Source: Verrucomicrobiia bacterium (lineage in GTDB: Bacteria; Verrucomicrobiota; Verrucomicrobiia; Verrucomicrobiales; Akkermansiaceae). From it: a DNA stretch of 40,255 nucleotides. Below the pieces are notes generated by a model that made no database searches, was not told the origin of the DNA, and worked only from the letters and a program-made list of their open reading frames with translations. How positions within the stretch are numbered: the first letter of the stretch is position 1; every line of letters begins with the position of its first letter. Positions 22,078 to 30,572 of the stretch are shown here, in pieces. The stretch is from the NCBI GenBank assembly GCA_030430455.1, contig JAUIJB010000031.1, forward strand, positions 1-40,255, in the 5' to 3' direction. The translations under genes and the position numbers were made by a program.

Positions 22078-25000
22078 ATGCGCATCGCGATTTTCCTCCT
22101 GTTCCTCCTGACGGTCGCCCCGGCCCTGCACGCTGCGGCCGAGGCCGACCTTCTCGTCGCCTATGACAACACTTACTCGGACAGCGTCGGGGGCGACGAC
22201 AATGCCGAGGTCATCGCCGCCAACGGCGTGGCCGGAAGCAACGCGATCAACGACCGCAGCGGAACGGGAGCACGCATGCGCATCTGCGGCTACCACAAGA
22301 CCTGGTGGCAGGGAGGGCGCTCGACCCTGGGGGGCTACGTCAACTGGTTGCAGAACTACGGGGACGGCGAGCTGGACGACGTGACCGCCGCGGCGGACGC
22401 CCGCGGGGCCGACCTGGTGGCCTACATCTGCCCGCCGAACGCGGGCGAGGGATCCGCAGCCGTGGCGCAGCAGCCGGGCCGCTATGCCGCCTACGGACCG
22501 GGAAACTTCTGGTCGAACATCGTGGCCCACGAGTCCGGCGGCCACAACTACGGGATCGCCCACGAGGGCGGCCGCGAGAATCCCAAGACCATCATGCTGC
22601 ACAACTACTGCGGCGGTGGGGCCCAGGGCTATTACTCGAACCCGAACATCTGGCTCAACGGCGTGAAACTGCAGGGCGACGGCGGCTGCCTCGGCGGCCC
22701 GGCCCACGGCGGCGACGTGGCCTACACGATCGGTGCCGCCGCCCAGGGGGTGGCCGACCGGAACGCCCGCGTCCACGTCGCGCCGAACCTGGGCAGCGTC
22801 GTGCGCCGGTGGAGGCTCGACCAGCCCGCCGGCGGCGCCCCGGGCGGCACCGCCGTCACCGACGAGGTCGGCGGCACCGCGCTGCTCACCGTGCAGGGAA
22901 ACAATGCCCAGTTCACCGGCGGGGGATTGAGGATTCCGGGCGGTTCGCCGGCGAGCGGCCAGGCCTACCTCCAGCTCCCGTCCGGCCTGACCGACGGCCA
23001 TTCCGAGGTCACCATCGAGATCTGGGCGAGGCCGATGTCGGCGCGGAACTGGGGCCGCCTGGTCAGCCTCAACGACGGCACCACCGGCAACTACCTGTTC
23101 CTGTCGTCATCGGCCGGCACCGACCCGTCGTTGCAGCGCTTCGAGTCGAACAACGGGGGCGCCTTCGCGACCCTCGACTCGAACCTGCCGACCTTCCCGG
23201 GGCGGCTTCACCACTACACCCTGACCTTCGACGATTTCGGCGGCGGCAACGGCCGCTGGCACTGGTACCGCGACGGCGACCTGGTGGCGTGGCTCGACGT
23301 CGGCTACGACCTTTCTTCCTTTCCCGATCTCAACACCTGGCTCGGCCGGTCGGTCTACGGCGGCGACGACCTGGGTGATTGCGAGTACGCCGAGGTGCGG
23401 GTGAGCAACGTGCTCATGAATCCCGACCAGGTGCGCGCCAACTACCTGCTGGGACCGAACCACGATGGAACGTCCAGTGTGACCCAGACGGCGGGAGATG
23501 CCTTTGGGACGACCTCCTTCAACCAGGCGGGCCACTGGAGCACGCCCGCGGCCCCCTCCGCGGGCAACCGCTACGACACCCATGGGTTCGACCTGCGCAC
23601 GCCTCCCAACGGATCTTCGCATGCGTTCGCGGGTGACGCCCTGACCGTTTCCGGGGGGCGTCTGATCTACAAGGGGAGCGGCACCACCATCACCATCAAT
23701 GACTTGACCGTTCGCGGCCCCGGCGAACTGGTCCAGGCGGGCTCGGGAACCTGGACGCTCGCCGGCGGGCTTTCCGTCGAATCGGAGGAAGTGATCGTGC
23801 GTGCGGCCAACGGCCCGATGAACCTCAACGCCAGCCTGAGCGGAAACGGAGGGCTGCTCTGCGTGAACAACACCGTGACGCTCGGCGGAAGCAACGCAGC
23901 CTACGACGGGCGGATCCAGGTCGGAGACGGGCGCTTCGGCCGGTTGGACATCGACTCGGAGGCCCGCCTCGGCGCCAATCCAGCCGGTTTCGCCGCCGAC
24001 CACCTCACCCTCAACCGCGGGATTCTCTACACATCCGCAAACGTGACGATCGACGACCCCAACCGGGGGATCCGGATCGGCGAGAGCGCGGGGATCTTCA
24101 ATGTGGCGCCCGGCACCACCCTCGCGATCGACGTGCCCCTCTCGAGTCCGGCATCGGGCGACACCCTCCAGACCGCGCCCCTTTACCCCAATCCGGTTTC
24201 GGGGCTCTTCATCAAGGACAACGGCGGGAAGCTGCGGCTGACCCATCCCAATAATTCCTACATCGGAGAGATGATCATCAATGGCGGGGTCCTCGAGGTC
24301 ACGGGCGCGGGACGGATGAACAACGGCGACCATCACATGCCGATCACCAACAACGGCACGCTGCGGATCGGCACCAGCGCCAACCAGATCCTCGGCGGAG
24401 TCGTTTCCGGCGAAGGGGCCTTCGTCAAGGCCGGCACCGGGACGACCACCCTCCTCGGCGCCAACCCGATGAGCGGCCCGGTCACGGTCGACGGGGGCAC
24501 GCTCTTCGCCAATGCCGACAACGCCGCCACCGACCGGAACCTCAGCCAGGTGAGCGGCATCACGGTCCACTCCGGCGCCACCCTCCGGTCCAGCGCCAAC
24601 TCGCTCTTCGGCTGGGACGGCAGCCAGGTCCGGCCGATCACGGCCCATGCCGGCGCCACCCTCACCACCGACGCCACCGGCGATGACGTGAACGTCGGCA
24701 CCGTCACCCTCGATGGCGGCACTCTTGCGGGATTCGCCAGTCCGACGTGGGGTTCGTGGAACTTCAAGCGGGCGGGCGGCGCGAAGCTCAACGTCACCGC
24801 GGACTCGACCGTCAGCGCGCCCAACGTCGGACTCGGGGCGGACAATGCCATCGATGTCGCGGCCGGCAGCACGCTCACCTTCAGCGGTGCGATCACGGAC
24901 CTGGCGAGCGAAGGGGTCTGCGCGCTCACCAGGAGCGGCGGCGCCGGCACCCTGGTCCTCTCCGGTGCCAACACCTACAGCGGTCCGACCGCGCTCGATG

Positions 25001-25881
25001 CCGGCACCACACTCGTCAACGGCTCGCTTGGGACCACCCCGGTCACCGTGGCCGCCGCCGCCACGCTCGGAGGGACCGGCACGATCAGTGGCGCGAGCAC
25101 GATCAACGGCATCCACGCCCCGGGCACCAGCGCGGGCACCCAGAACTTCGGCAGCACGCTCGACTACGGCGCGACCTCCCGCCTGGAGTGGGAACTCAGC
25201 TCCAACAGCACATCCGCCGGAGACTTCGACAGGGTGGTCGCCTCCGGCGCGGTCACCGTGGCCGGCGGCGCCAAGGTCGACCTCATCCTCGACGCTTCCG
25301 GGAGCACCGTCGCCCTCGACGATGCGTTCTGGACCCAGCCGCGGACGTGGACCTTCCTCACCGCTCCCGGCATCTCCGGAAGCCTGGAGCTCGGGACCGT
25401 TTCCAGCGATCCCGGCGGACGTCCGGTTTCCGACTACGGAACCCTCGCGCTCCAGCAGGATGCCACCAGCGTGTCCCTCGTGTTCACCCCCCACACCCCG
25501 GCCGAGATCTGGCGGCTCGCCCACTTCGGCAGCATCGAGAACATCCCGCCCGGCGCGGACGACGAGGATCCCGACAACGACCGGATCATCAACCTCCTCG
25601 AGCGCGCGCTCGGAGGCGATCCCAATTCCGCCGACCCGGGCATCCTGCCGAGGGTCGATGACAGCGCACCGCTGCTGAGCATCATCTACCGCAGGTCTCT
25701 TGCCGCCACCGATCTCACCTTCGAGGTCCAGGAATCCACGGACCTCGCTCTGCCGTGGAGCCCGGCGGCGGGTGGCCAGTCGGTCCTCTCGGACGACGGG
25801 TCGATCCAGGAGATCCGCTTCACCCGCCCGGCCGGCGACGATACCACCCTGTTTTTGCGCTTGGGCGTCTCGGCGCCCTGA
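22078..25881 (+). CDS. Secreted metzincin-like protease with LamG and autotransporter-type repeats
   Basis: A 1267-residue exported protein. Signal peptide to about residue 20. The catalytic domain (about 22-235) holds HESGGHNYGIAH at 151-162: the metzincin HExxHxxGxxH with one extra residue between Glu and the second His. A Met-turn candidate is M173 in TIMLHNYC. LamG spans about 241-460. Residues 500-1150 are a beta-helix-like stretch with at least three autotransporter-associated strand repeats (about 717-745, 785-815, 958-985, pattern G-x-L-x-L-x-G-x-N-x-Y-x-G). No beta-barrel follows; instead the C-terminus has WRLAHFGS, an acidic DPDNDRIINLLERALGGDP segment and a beta-domain shared with two other proteins here. 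The start is 4 bases after the prodomain-like gene, so they are coupled. Protease assignment is good; the substrate is unknown. Confidence 0.75.
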   Translation: MRIAIFLLFLLTVAPALHAAAEADLLVAYDNTYSDSVGGDDNAEVIAANGVAGSNAINDRSGTGARMRICGYHKTWWQGGRSTLGGYVNWLQNYGDGELDDVTAAADARGADLVAYICPPNAGEGSAAVAQQPGRYAAYGPGNFWSNIVAHESGGHNYGIAHEGGRENPKTIMLHNYCGGGAQGYYSNPNIWLNGVKLQGDGGCLGGPAHGGDVAYTIGAAAQGVADRNARVHVAPNLGSVVRRWRLDQPAGGAPGGTAVTDEVGGTALLTVQGNNAQFTGGGLRIPGGSPASGQAYLQLPSGLTDGHSEVTIEIWARPMSARNWGRLVSLNDGTTGNYLFLSSSAGTDPSLQRFESNNGGAFATLDSNLPTFPGRLHHYTLTFDDFGGGNGRWHWYRDGDLVAWLDVGYDLSSFPDLNTWLGRSVYGGDDLGDCEYAEVRVSNVLMNPDQVRANYLLGPNHDGTSSVTQTAGDAFGTTSFNQAGHWSTPAAPSAGNRYDTHGFDLRTPPNGSSHAFAGDALTVSGGRLIYKGSGTTITINDLTVRGPGELVQAGSGTWTLAGGLSVESEEVIVRAANGPMNLNASLSGNGGLLCVNNTVTLGGSNAAYDGRIQVGDGRFGRLDIDSEARLGANPAGFAADHLTLNRGILYTSANVTIDDPNRGIRIGESAGIFNVAPGTTLAIDVPLSSPASGDTLQTAPLYPNPVSGLFIKDNGGKLRLTHPNNSYIGEMIINGGVLEVTGAGRMNNGDHHMPITNNGTLRIGTSANQILGGVVSGEGAFVKAGTGTTTLLGANPMSGPVTVDGGTLFANADNAATDRNLSQVSGITVHSGATLRSSANSLFGWDGSQVRPITAHAGATLTTDATGDDVNVGTVTLDGGTLAGFASPTWGSWNFKRAGGAKLNVTADSTVSAPNVGLGADNAIDVAAGSTLTFSGAITDLASEGVCALTRSGGAGTLVLSGANTYSGPTALDAGTTLVNGSLGTTPVTVAAAATLGGTGTISGASTINGIHAPGTSAGTQNFGSTLDYGATSRLEWELSSNSTSAGDFDRVVASGAVTVAGGAKVDLILDASGSTVALDDAFWTQPRTWTFLTAPGISGSLELGTVSSDPGGRPVSDYGTLALQQDATSVSLVFTPHTPAEIWRLAHFGSIENIPPGADDEDPDNDRIINLLERALGGDPNSADPGILPRVDDSAPLLSIIYRRSLAATDLTFEVQESTDLALPWSPAAGGQSVLSDDGSIQEIRFTRPAGDDTTLFLRLGVSAP

Positions 25882-25912
25882 CGAACCAGCGGTTGAATCG
25901 CGAAGGAGTCGG

Positions 25913-26663
25913 TCAGCCGCCGGCCCGGCGCCGCTCGCGGTAGGCGCGGGGGGGGCAGGCCGACGGACTGGCGGAACTGCCGGGTGAAGGCGCTCTGGTC
26001 GCCGTAGCCGCAGACCAGGGCGATGTCGCTGATCGACTGGTCGGTGCGCTCAAGCAGGTGACGCGAGCGCTCGATGCGTCGCCGGGTCAGGTACTGGCTG
26101 GCGGTCACGCCGAAGAGTGCGCGGATGCGTTGGTCGAGCTGGAACGACGACCACCCGGCACGCGCGGCGAGGTCGGCCATGGACAGCGGTTGGTCGAGGT
26201 TCGCATCGATGTGCCTGAGCACCTCCGCGACGGCGCCGAAGTCGCCGCTGGCGTCCGGCCGGAACGACAGGTCGCGTGAGATCCCGGCCACGCCGACGAC
26301 CTCGCCGACCGCGTCGACGACCGGCTCCTTCCAGGTCAGGCACCAGCCTTCGCGGCCGTTCGGGTAGAGGTGGAGCTCGAGCTGGCCACGGATCGCGCGA
26401 CCCTCGCGCAGCACCTCGAAATCCTGCTCGGTGAAGCTCTCGCCCAGCTCCTCGGGAAACACCTCGGCCGCCGTGCGCCCCAGCAGTTTGTCGCGGTTGC
26501 CACCCACGCAGCGGTCGGCGAGCGCCTGGTTGACGACCACGTAGCGGCCATCCCTGTCCTTGACGAAGAAAGCGATGTCGGGAACGGCGTCGAAGATCTC
26601 CGCCGCCATCCAGGGGCGGCCGAGCTCGGCCAGGAAGCGTTGCTGGATCTCGTCGCCGTCCAC
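25913..26663 (-). CDS. PAS-AraC family regulator, frameshifted near its 3' end
   Basis: Starts at GTG 26663. Residues 16-135 are a PAS domain (AVPDIAFFVKDRDGRYVVVN), residues 145-245 an AraC-type double HTH (DLAARAGWSSFQLDQRIRAL and ISDIALVCGYGDQSAFTRQF). As written, the frame loses the AraC end after GLPP and runs on to 25686, antisense to the protease gene. Removing one base from the eight-G tract at 25948-25955 restores the typical ending PPRAYRERRRAGG and a stop at 25913-25915; that end is used here. There is no export signal, so it senses an internal ligand. It is divergent from the hydroxyproline operon with 98 bases between, and is the natural candidate regulator of it. Family is firm; the shifted end may be a sequencing error, a real mutation or phase variation. 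Confidence 0.75.
25948..25955. repeat. G8 homopolymer at the AraC frameshift
   Basis: Eight consecutive G (C on the coding strand). Seven would keep the regulator in frame to its expected end. Confidence 0.8.
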
Positions 26664-26721
26664 CGCGCGACGCTAGCCGGGCTCGGGGGACTTGGCTATG
26701 CCGTTCCGCCAATCCTGATTG

Positions 26722-26739
26722 CCGTCTCCGTCAAGACGG
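26722..26739. promoter_or_regulatory. Inverted repeat in the regulator/hydroxyproline operon gap
   Basis: CCGTCT and AGACGG separated by six bases, 23 bases before the epimerase start, in the 98-base divergent gap. It could be an operator for the PAS-AraC regulator or a leader hairpin. AraC proteins usually bind direct repeats, which weakens the operator reading. Confidence 0.25.
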
Positions 26740-26761
26740 GGGTGGTAGCATTCCGCCAGCC

Positions 26762-27733
26762 ATGCCCCCCGAGACGATCCAGCACGTTCGAGTCATCGAT
26801 TCCCACACCGCCGGCGAGCCCACCCGCGTGGTGGTGGATGGCGTGCCCGAACCGGCCGGGGCGACGATGACGGAGAAGCGCGAGGCCTTCCGCCGGGACC
26901 TCGACTGGCTCCGCTCCGCGGTCGTCTGCGAGCCGCGGGGGCACGAGGCGATGGTCGGTGCGCTGCTGTGCAAGCCGACCCGGGGCGACTGCGTGGCGGG
27001 GGTGATCTTCTTCAACAACGTCGGCGTCCTCAATGGCTGCCTGCACGGGACCATGGGCGTGGCCGTGACCCTGCTGCACATGGGCCTCGTCGGACCCGGC
27101 AGGCACCAGCTCGAGACGCCTGTCGGAGTCGTCTCGATCTCGATCGCCGAGGGCGGCGCGGTCACCGTCCGCAACATCCGCAGCTACCGCGCGAGGAAAC
27201 AGGTCGCCGTCGAGGTCCCGGGCCATGGCCGGGTCACCGGCGACGTGGCCTGGGGCGGCAACTGGTTCTTCCTCACCGACGCCCCCGCCGGCATCGCGGT
27301 CGACTTCTCGAGCCTCGAGGCGCTCACCGACTTCGCCTGGGCCGTCCGCCAGGCGCTCCCAGCCAATGGCATCACCGGCGACGAGGGCGGCGAGATCGAC
27401 CACGTCGAGGTCTTCGGGCCGCCCGGCGATCCGGCGCAGGCCGACAGCCGGAACTTCGTCCTCTGCCCCGGCAAGGCCTACGACCGCTCGCCCTGCGGCA
27501 CCGGCACCAGCGCCAAGCTCGCCTGCCTCCACGCCGATGGGAGACTCGCGCCCGGCCAGCCGTGGCGGCAGGCGGGGATCCTCGACACGGTGTTCACCGG
27601 CAGCGTCGAGCCGCACCCCGACGGCGGCGTGATCCCCACCGTCACCGGCACCGCCTTCATCACCATGGAAGCCGTTCTCCTCATCGATCCCGCGGCGCCG
27701 TTCGCGTTCGGGATTTCCTCCCCGCTCTCCTGA
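26762..27733 (+). CDS. 4-hydroxyproline 2-epimerase (proline racemase family)
   Basis: A 323-residue cytosolic enzyme. The two catalytic cysteines that swap the alpha proton are both present: C93 in NGCLHGTMG and C245 in DRSPCGTGTSA. The substrate-contact motif RGHEAMVGA is near residue 60. A Cys at the first site separates it from trans-3-hydroxyproline dehydratases, which carry Ser or Thr. Family epimerases turn trans-4-hydroxy-L-proline into cis-4-hydroxy-D-proline, the first step of bacterial hydroxyproline breakdown; proline racemase activity cannot be excluded from sequence. The next two genes, 27 and 30 bases apart, encode later steps of that pathway, which strongly supports the hydroxyproline role. 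ATG 26762 fits family starts (VRVIDSHTAGEPTR). Confidence 0.88.
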   Translation: MPPETIQHVRVIDSHTAGEPTRVVVDGVPEPAGATMTEKREAFRRDLDWLRSAVVCEPRGHEAMVGALLCKPTRGDCVAGVIFFNNVGVLNGCLHGTMGVAVTLLHMGLVGPGRHQLETPVGVVSISIAEGGAVTVRNIRSYRARKQVAVEVPGHGRVTGDVAWGGNWFFLTDAPAGIAVDFSSLEALTDFAWAVRQALPANGITGDEGGEIDHVEVFGPPGDPAQADSRNFVLCPGKAYDRSPCGTGTSAKLACLHADGRLAPGQPWRQAGILDTVFTGSVEPHPDGGVIPTVTGTAFITMEAVLLIDPAAPFAFGISSPLS

Positions 27734-27760
27734 CTCCCCCGACCGCATTTCAAGCATCTC

Positions 27761-29332
27761 ATGACGACCCCACTGCAAGGCACCTCCCTGATCGGCTTCT
27801 CTCGTGGAGGGAAGACCAAGTCCCTCGGCCCGGCGACCAACCCCGCCAGCGGCGAAACGTTCGGCATCGAGTACTTCGGCGCCAGTGAGGCCGAGGTGGA
27901 GCAGGCGGCCCGGCTTGCCGGGGAGGCATTCCCGGTCTACTCGGCGCTCCCCGGCAGCGACCGTGCCGGCTTCCTGCGTCGCATCGCCGACGAGATCGAG
28001 GCCGCCGTCGAGCGGATCGCCGAGCTCGGTCCGCTCGAGACCGGCCTGCCCGAGGCCCGCATGCGCGGTGAGACCGGCCGCACCACCGGTCAGCTGCGGA
28101 TGTTCGCCGACCTCATCGAGGAGGGCTCGTGGGTCGACGCCCGCATCGACCACGCCCAGCCCGAGCGGCAGCCGCTGCCGAAGCCCGACCTGCGCTCGAT
28201 GAAGCGCCCGCTCGGCCCGGTGGCGGTGTTTTGCGCGAGCAACTTCCCGCTGGCCTTCTCGGTCGCCGGCGGCGACACCGCCTCGGCCCTGGCTGCCGGC
28301 TGCCCGGTCATCGCCAAGGCCCACTCGTCCCACCCCGGCATCGCCGAGATCGTCGGCGAGTGCGTGGTCCGCGCCGCCCGGGACTGCGGCATGCCCGAGG
28401 GCGTCTTCTCGCTGCTCCACGGCGGCGGTCGCGATGTCGGCATGGCGCTGGTCGGGCACCCCGTCATCCAGGCGGTCGGCTTCACCGGCTCGCGCTCCGG
28501 CGGCACCGCCCTGATGGAGGCCGCCGCCAAGCGCCCGCAGCCGATCCCGGTCCATGCGGAAATGAGCGCGGTCAACCCGGTCGTGCTGCTTCCCGCCGCG
28601 CTCGACGAGCGCGGCGAGGCGATCGCCGATGGCTTGTTCGGCTCGCTCACGCTCGGTGCCGGCCAGTTCTGCACCAACCCCGGGCTGGTCTTCCTGCCCG
28701 ACGGCCACGGTGAGGCCTTCCTCGCGAAGCTGTCCGAGCTGGTCGCGGCCGGCTCCTCCGCCGTGATGCTCAATGCCGGCATCTGCGACGCCTTCAAGCA
28801 GGCCACCGCGGCCATCGCCGCAATCGACGAGGTGAAGACGCTCGCCGCCGCGCCGGACGAGGCCGGGCGTTGCACGCCCTCGTTGTTCTCCGTCTCACTC
28901 GCCGATTTCGTCGCGAACCCAGCGCTCCACGCCGAGATGTTCGGCCCCGCGACCCTGGTCGTCCGTGGAAAGACCGAGGAGTTTGCCGAGGTCATCGCCG
29001 GCCTCGAGGGCCAGCTCGTCGGCACCATTCACGCGACCGATGCCGAGCTGCCGGAGCACGCCGGCCTCGTCGCCGCGCTCGAGAAGCGGGTCGGCCGGCT
29101 CGTGCTCAACGGCTTCCCGACCGGCGTCGAGGTCTGTCCCTCGATGGTCCACGGCGGCCCTTGGCCCTCGACATCCGACGGCCGCAGCACTTCGGTTGGC
29201 ACGCTCGCGATCGACCGCTTTTGCCGCCAGGTCGCGTGGCAGGGCTTCCCGGCCGCCGCGCTTCCGGAAGAGCTTCGCGACGACAATCCCCGCGGCATCA
29301 TGCGCCTCGTCGATGGCGTCCACACCCGCTGA
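27761..29332 (+). CDS. Alpha-ketoglutaric semialdehyde dehydrogenase
   Basis: A 523-residue aldehyde dehydrogenase of the type that oxidises 2,5-dioxopentanoate to 2-oxoglutarate with NAD(P)+. The catalytic cysteine is C304 in GAGQFCTNPG and the general base E267 in HAEMSAVNP; the cofactor segment VFCASNFPLAFS and FTGSRSGG are visible. The GQFCTNPG context is that of the hydroxyproline/sugar-acid semialdehyde dehydrogenases rather than betaine or succinate-semialdehyde enzymes. The same reaction ends the oxidative L-arabinose pathway, so it could serve arabinose released by the neighbouring glycosidases as well as hydroxyproline. It is the middle gene of the operon. Confidence 0.87.
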   Translation: MTTPLQGTSLIGFSRGGKTKSLGPATNPASGETFGIEYFGASEAEVEQAARLAGEAFPVYSALPGSDRAGFLRRIADEIEAAVERIAELGPLETGLPEARMRGETGRTTGQLRMFADLIEEGSWVDARIDHAQPERQPLPKPDLRSMKRPLGPVAVFCASNFPLAFSVAGGDTASALAAGCPVIAKAHSSHPGIAEIVGECVVRAARDCGMPEGVFSLLHGGGRDVGMALVGHPVIQAVGFTGSRSGGTALMEAAAKRPQPIPVHAEMSAVNPVVLLPAALDERGEAIADGLFGSLTLGAGQFCTNPGLVFLPDGHGEAFLAKLSELVAAGSSAVMLNAGICDAFKQATAAIAAIDEVKTLAAAPDEAGRCTPSLFSVSLADFVANPALHAEMFGPATLVVRGKTEEFAEVIAGLEGQLVGTIHATDAELPEHAGLVAALEKRVGRLVLNGFPTGVEVCPSMVHGGPWPSTSDGRSTSVGTLAIDRFCRQVAWQGFPAAALPEELRDDNPRGIMRLVDGVHTR

Positions 29333-29362
29333 ATACCCCATCAATCCCAATCACCTGCAACC

Positions 29363-30313
29363 ATGAGTTCCACCAACAAAGAAGTCTTCCGCGGCACCAT
29401 TCCCGCCCTCATGACTCCCTGCTCCGCGGCGGGAGAACCGGACTTCGACGCCCTCGTCGAGACCGGCAAGAGCCTCATCGATGCCGGCATGGGCGGCGTC
29501 GTCTACTGCGGCTCCATGGGTGACTGGCCGCTGCTCTCCGACGAGGACCGCCAGGAGGGCGTCAGGCGCCTCGCCGAGGCGGGTGTGCCCGTGATCGTCG
29601 GCACCGGTGCGCCGAGCACCCGCCAGGCGGTCGCCCACGCGGTGCACGCGCAGGAAGTCGGTGCCGTCGGCCTGATGGTCATCCCGCGGCTGCTCTCGCG
29701 GGCCACCTCGGTGCCCGCCCAGCGCGAGCACTTCAACGCCGTGTTCAAGGCTGCGCCCGAGTTGCCCTCGGTGATCTACAACAGCCCCTACTACGGCTAC
29801 GAGACCAAGGCTGACCTGTTCTTCCAGCTGCGTGACGCGAACCCGAACCTGGCCGGCTTCAAGGAGTTCGGCGGTGCCGCGGCGATGACCTACGCGGCCG
29901 AGTTCATCACCAGCGGCGACCCGGACCTCGTCCTGATGGTCGGGGTCGACACGCAGGCCTACCACGGCTTCGTCCGCTGCGGTGCCCAGGGGGCGATCAC
30001 CGGGGTTGGAAACGCCCTGCCGAAGGAGATCCTCCGCCACGTCGAGCTCTGCCAGCGGGCTGCAAAGGGCGATGCCCAGGCCCGCGTCCATGCCCGCGAG
30101 CTCGAGGAGGCGATGTTCAACCTCTCGCGCTTCGACGAACAGCCGGACCTCGTTCTCTACTACAAGGGCCTGATGGTCCTCGAGGGCCACGCCGCCTACC
30201 AGCACCAGCTCAACCCGTTTGACCGCCTCTCGACCAGCCAGGCGGCCTTCCTTCGGGACCAGTGGGAGCTGTTCCGCGCCTGGTGGGCGGACTGGCCGGG
30301 TGCCGAGGACTGA
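29363..30313 (+). CDS. DapA-family aldolase/deaminase, likely pyrroline-4-hydroxy-2-carboxylate deaminase
   Basis: A 316-residue (beta/alpha)8 enzyme of the dihydrodipicolinate synthase/N-acetylneuraminate lyase family. The Schiff-base lysine is K167 in AGFKEFGG and the catalytic tyrosine Y139 in VIYNSPYYGY. The substrate loop reads GSMGDWPLL instead of the GTTGE of DapA, so lysine synthesis is unlikely. Within a hydroxyproline operon the expected reaction is deamination of 1-pyrroline-4-hydroxy-2-carboxylate to 2,5-dioxopentanoate, the substrate of the preceding gene's enzyme. An alternative is 2-keto-3-deoxy-arabinonate dehydratase, the family's matching step in the arabinose pathway. A hairpin directly after the stop codon probably ends the operon. 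Confidence 0.82.
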   Translation: MSSTNKEVFRGTIPALMTPCSAAGEPDFDALVETGKSLIDAGMGGVVYCGSMGDWPLLSDEDRQEGVRRLAEAGVPVIVGTGAPSTRQAVAHAVHAQEVGAVGLMVIPRLLSRATSVPAQREHFNAVFKAAPELPSVIYNSPYYGYETKADLFFQLRDANPNLAGFKEFGGAAAMTYAAEFITSGDPDLVLMVGVDTQAYHGFVRCGAQGAITGVGNALPKEILRHVELCQRAAKGDAQARVHARELEEAMFNLSRFDEQPDLVLYYKGLMVLEGHAAYQHQLNPFDRLSTSQAAFLRDQWELFRAWWADWPGAED

Positions 30314-30316
30314 CGC

Positions 30317-30335
30317 GGAGGTTTCGGAAACCTCC
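30317..30335 (+). terminator. Hairpin at the end of the hydroxyproline operon
   Basis: GGAGGTTT, loop CGG, AAACCTCC: an 8-bp perfect stem three bases after the stop codon. Only two T follow, so termination may be partial or Rho-assisted. Confidence 0.5.
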
Positions 30336-30342
30336 TTCACTC

Positions 30343-30572
30343 TGCATCGGCGGAGGCACCACCGACCACGGCTCGACGTTCCAGCTCCTCGCCAGCTTCG
30401 ACACCGGCACGGTCTCGGGGCTCGGCATATCGAACGACAACACCGGCTACATCCGACGCTGAACGGCTGGGGCTCCCTTTCCTTCAGCCCGATCCCCGAG
30501 CCGGGGAGCGCGCTGGCGGGACTACTGGTCGGCGCCGGCTTGCTGATCCGCCGCCGCCCGCGGGCTGACTGA
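30343..30572 (+). pseudogene. Relic of a PEP-CTERM surface protein
   Basis: Two frames together read as the end of one exported protein. The first gives GGGTTDHGSTFQLLASFDTG and continues to GYIR before a stop at 30460-30462. The second continues with LNGWGSLSFSP and then a complete PEP-CTERM signal: IPEPGS (motif 30495-30503), a hydrophobic run ALAGLLVGAGLLI and the basic end RRRPRAD, stop 30570-30572. A one-base shift near 30455-30462 separates them. There is no start codon or signal peptide, so this is a remnant whose front has been lost. PEP-CTERM tails are processed by exosortase/archaeosortase-type enzymes, so such a system probably exists in the genome. Confidence 0.68.

Noticed and set aside
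23600..25300. Metzincin gene as a classical autotransporter
   Set aside because: The passenger-type repeats are there but no C-terminal beta-barrel follows.
26696..28708. Minus-strand frame of 670 codons opposite the hydroxyproline operon
   Set aside because: Shadow of two firmly identified enzymes.
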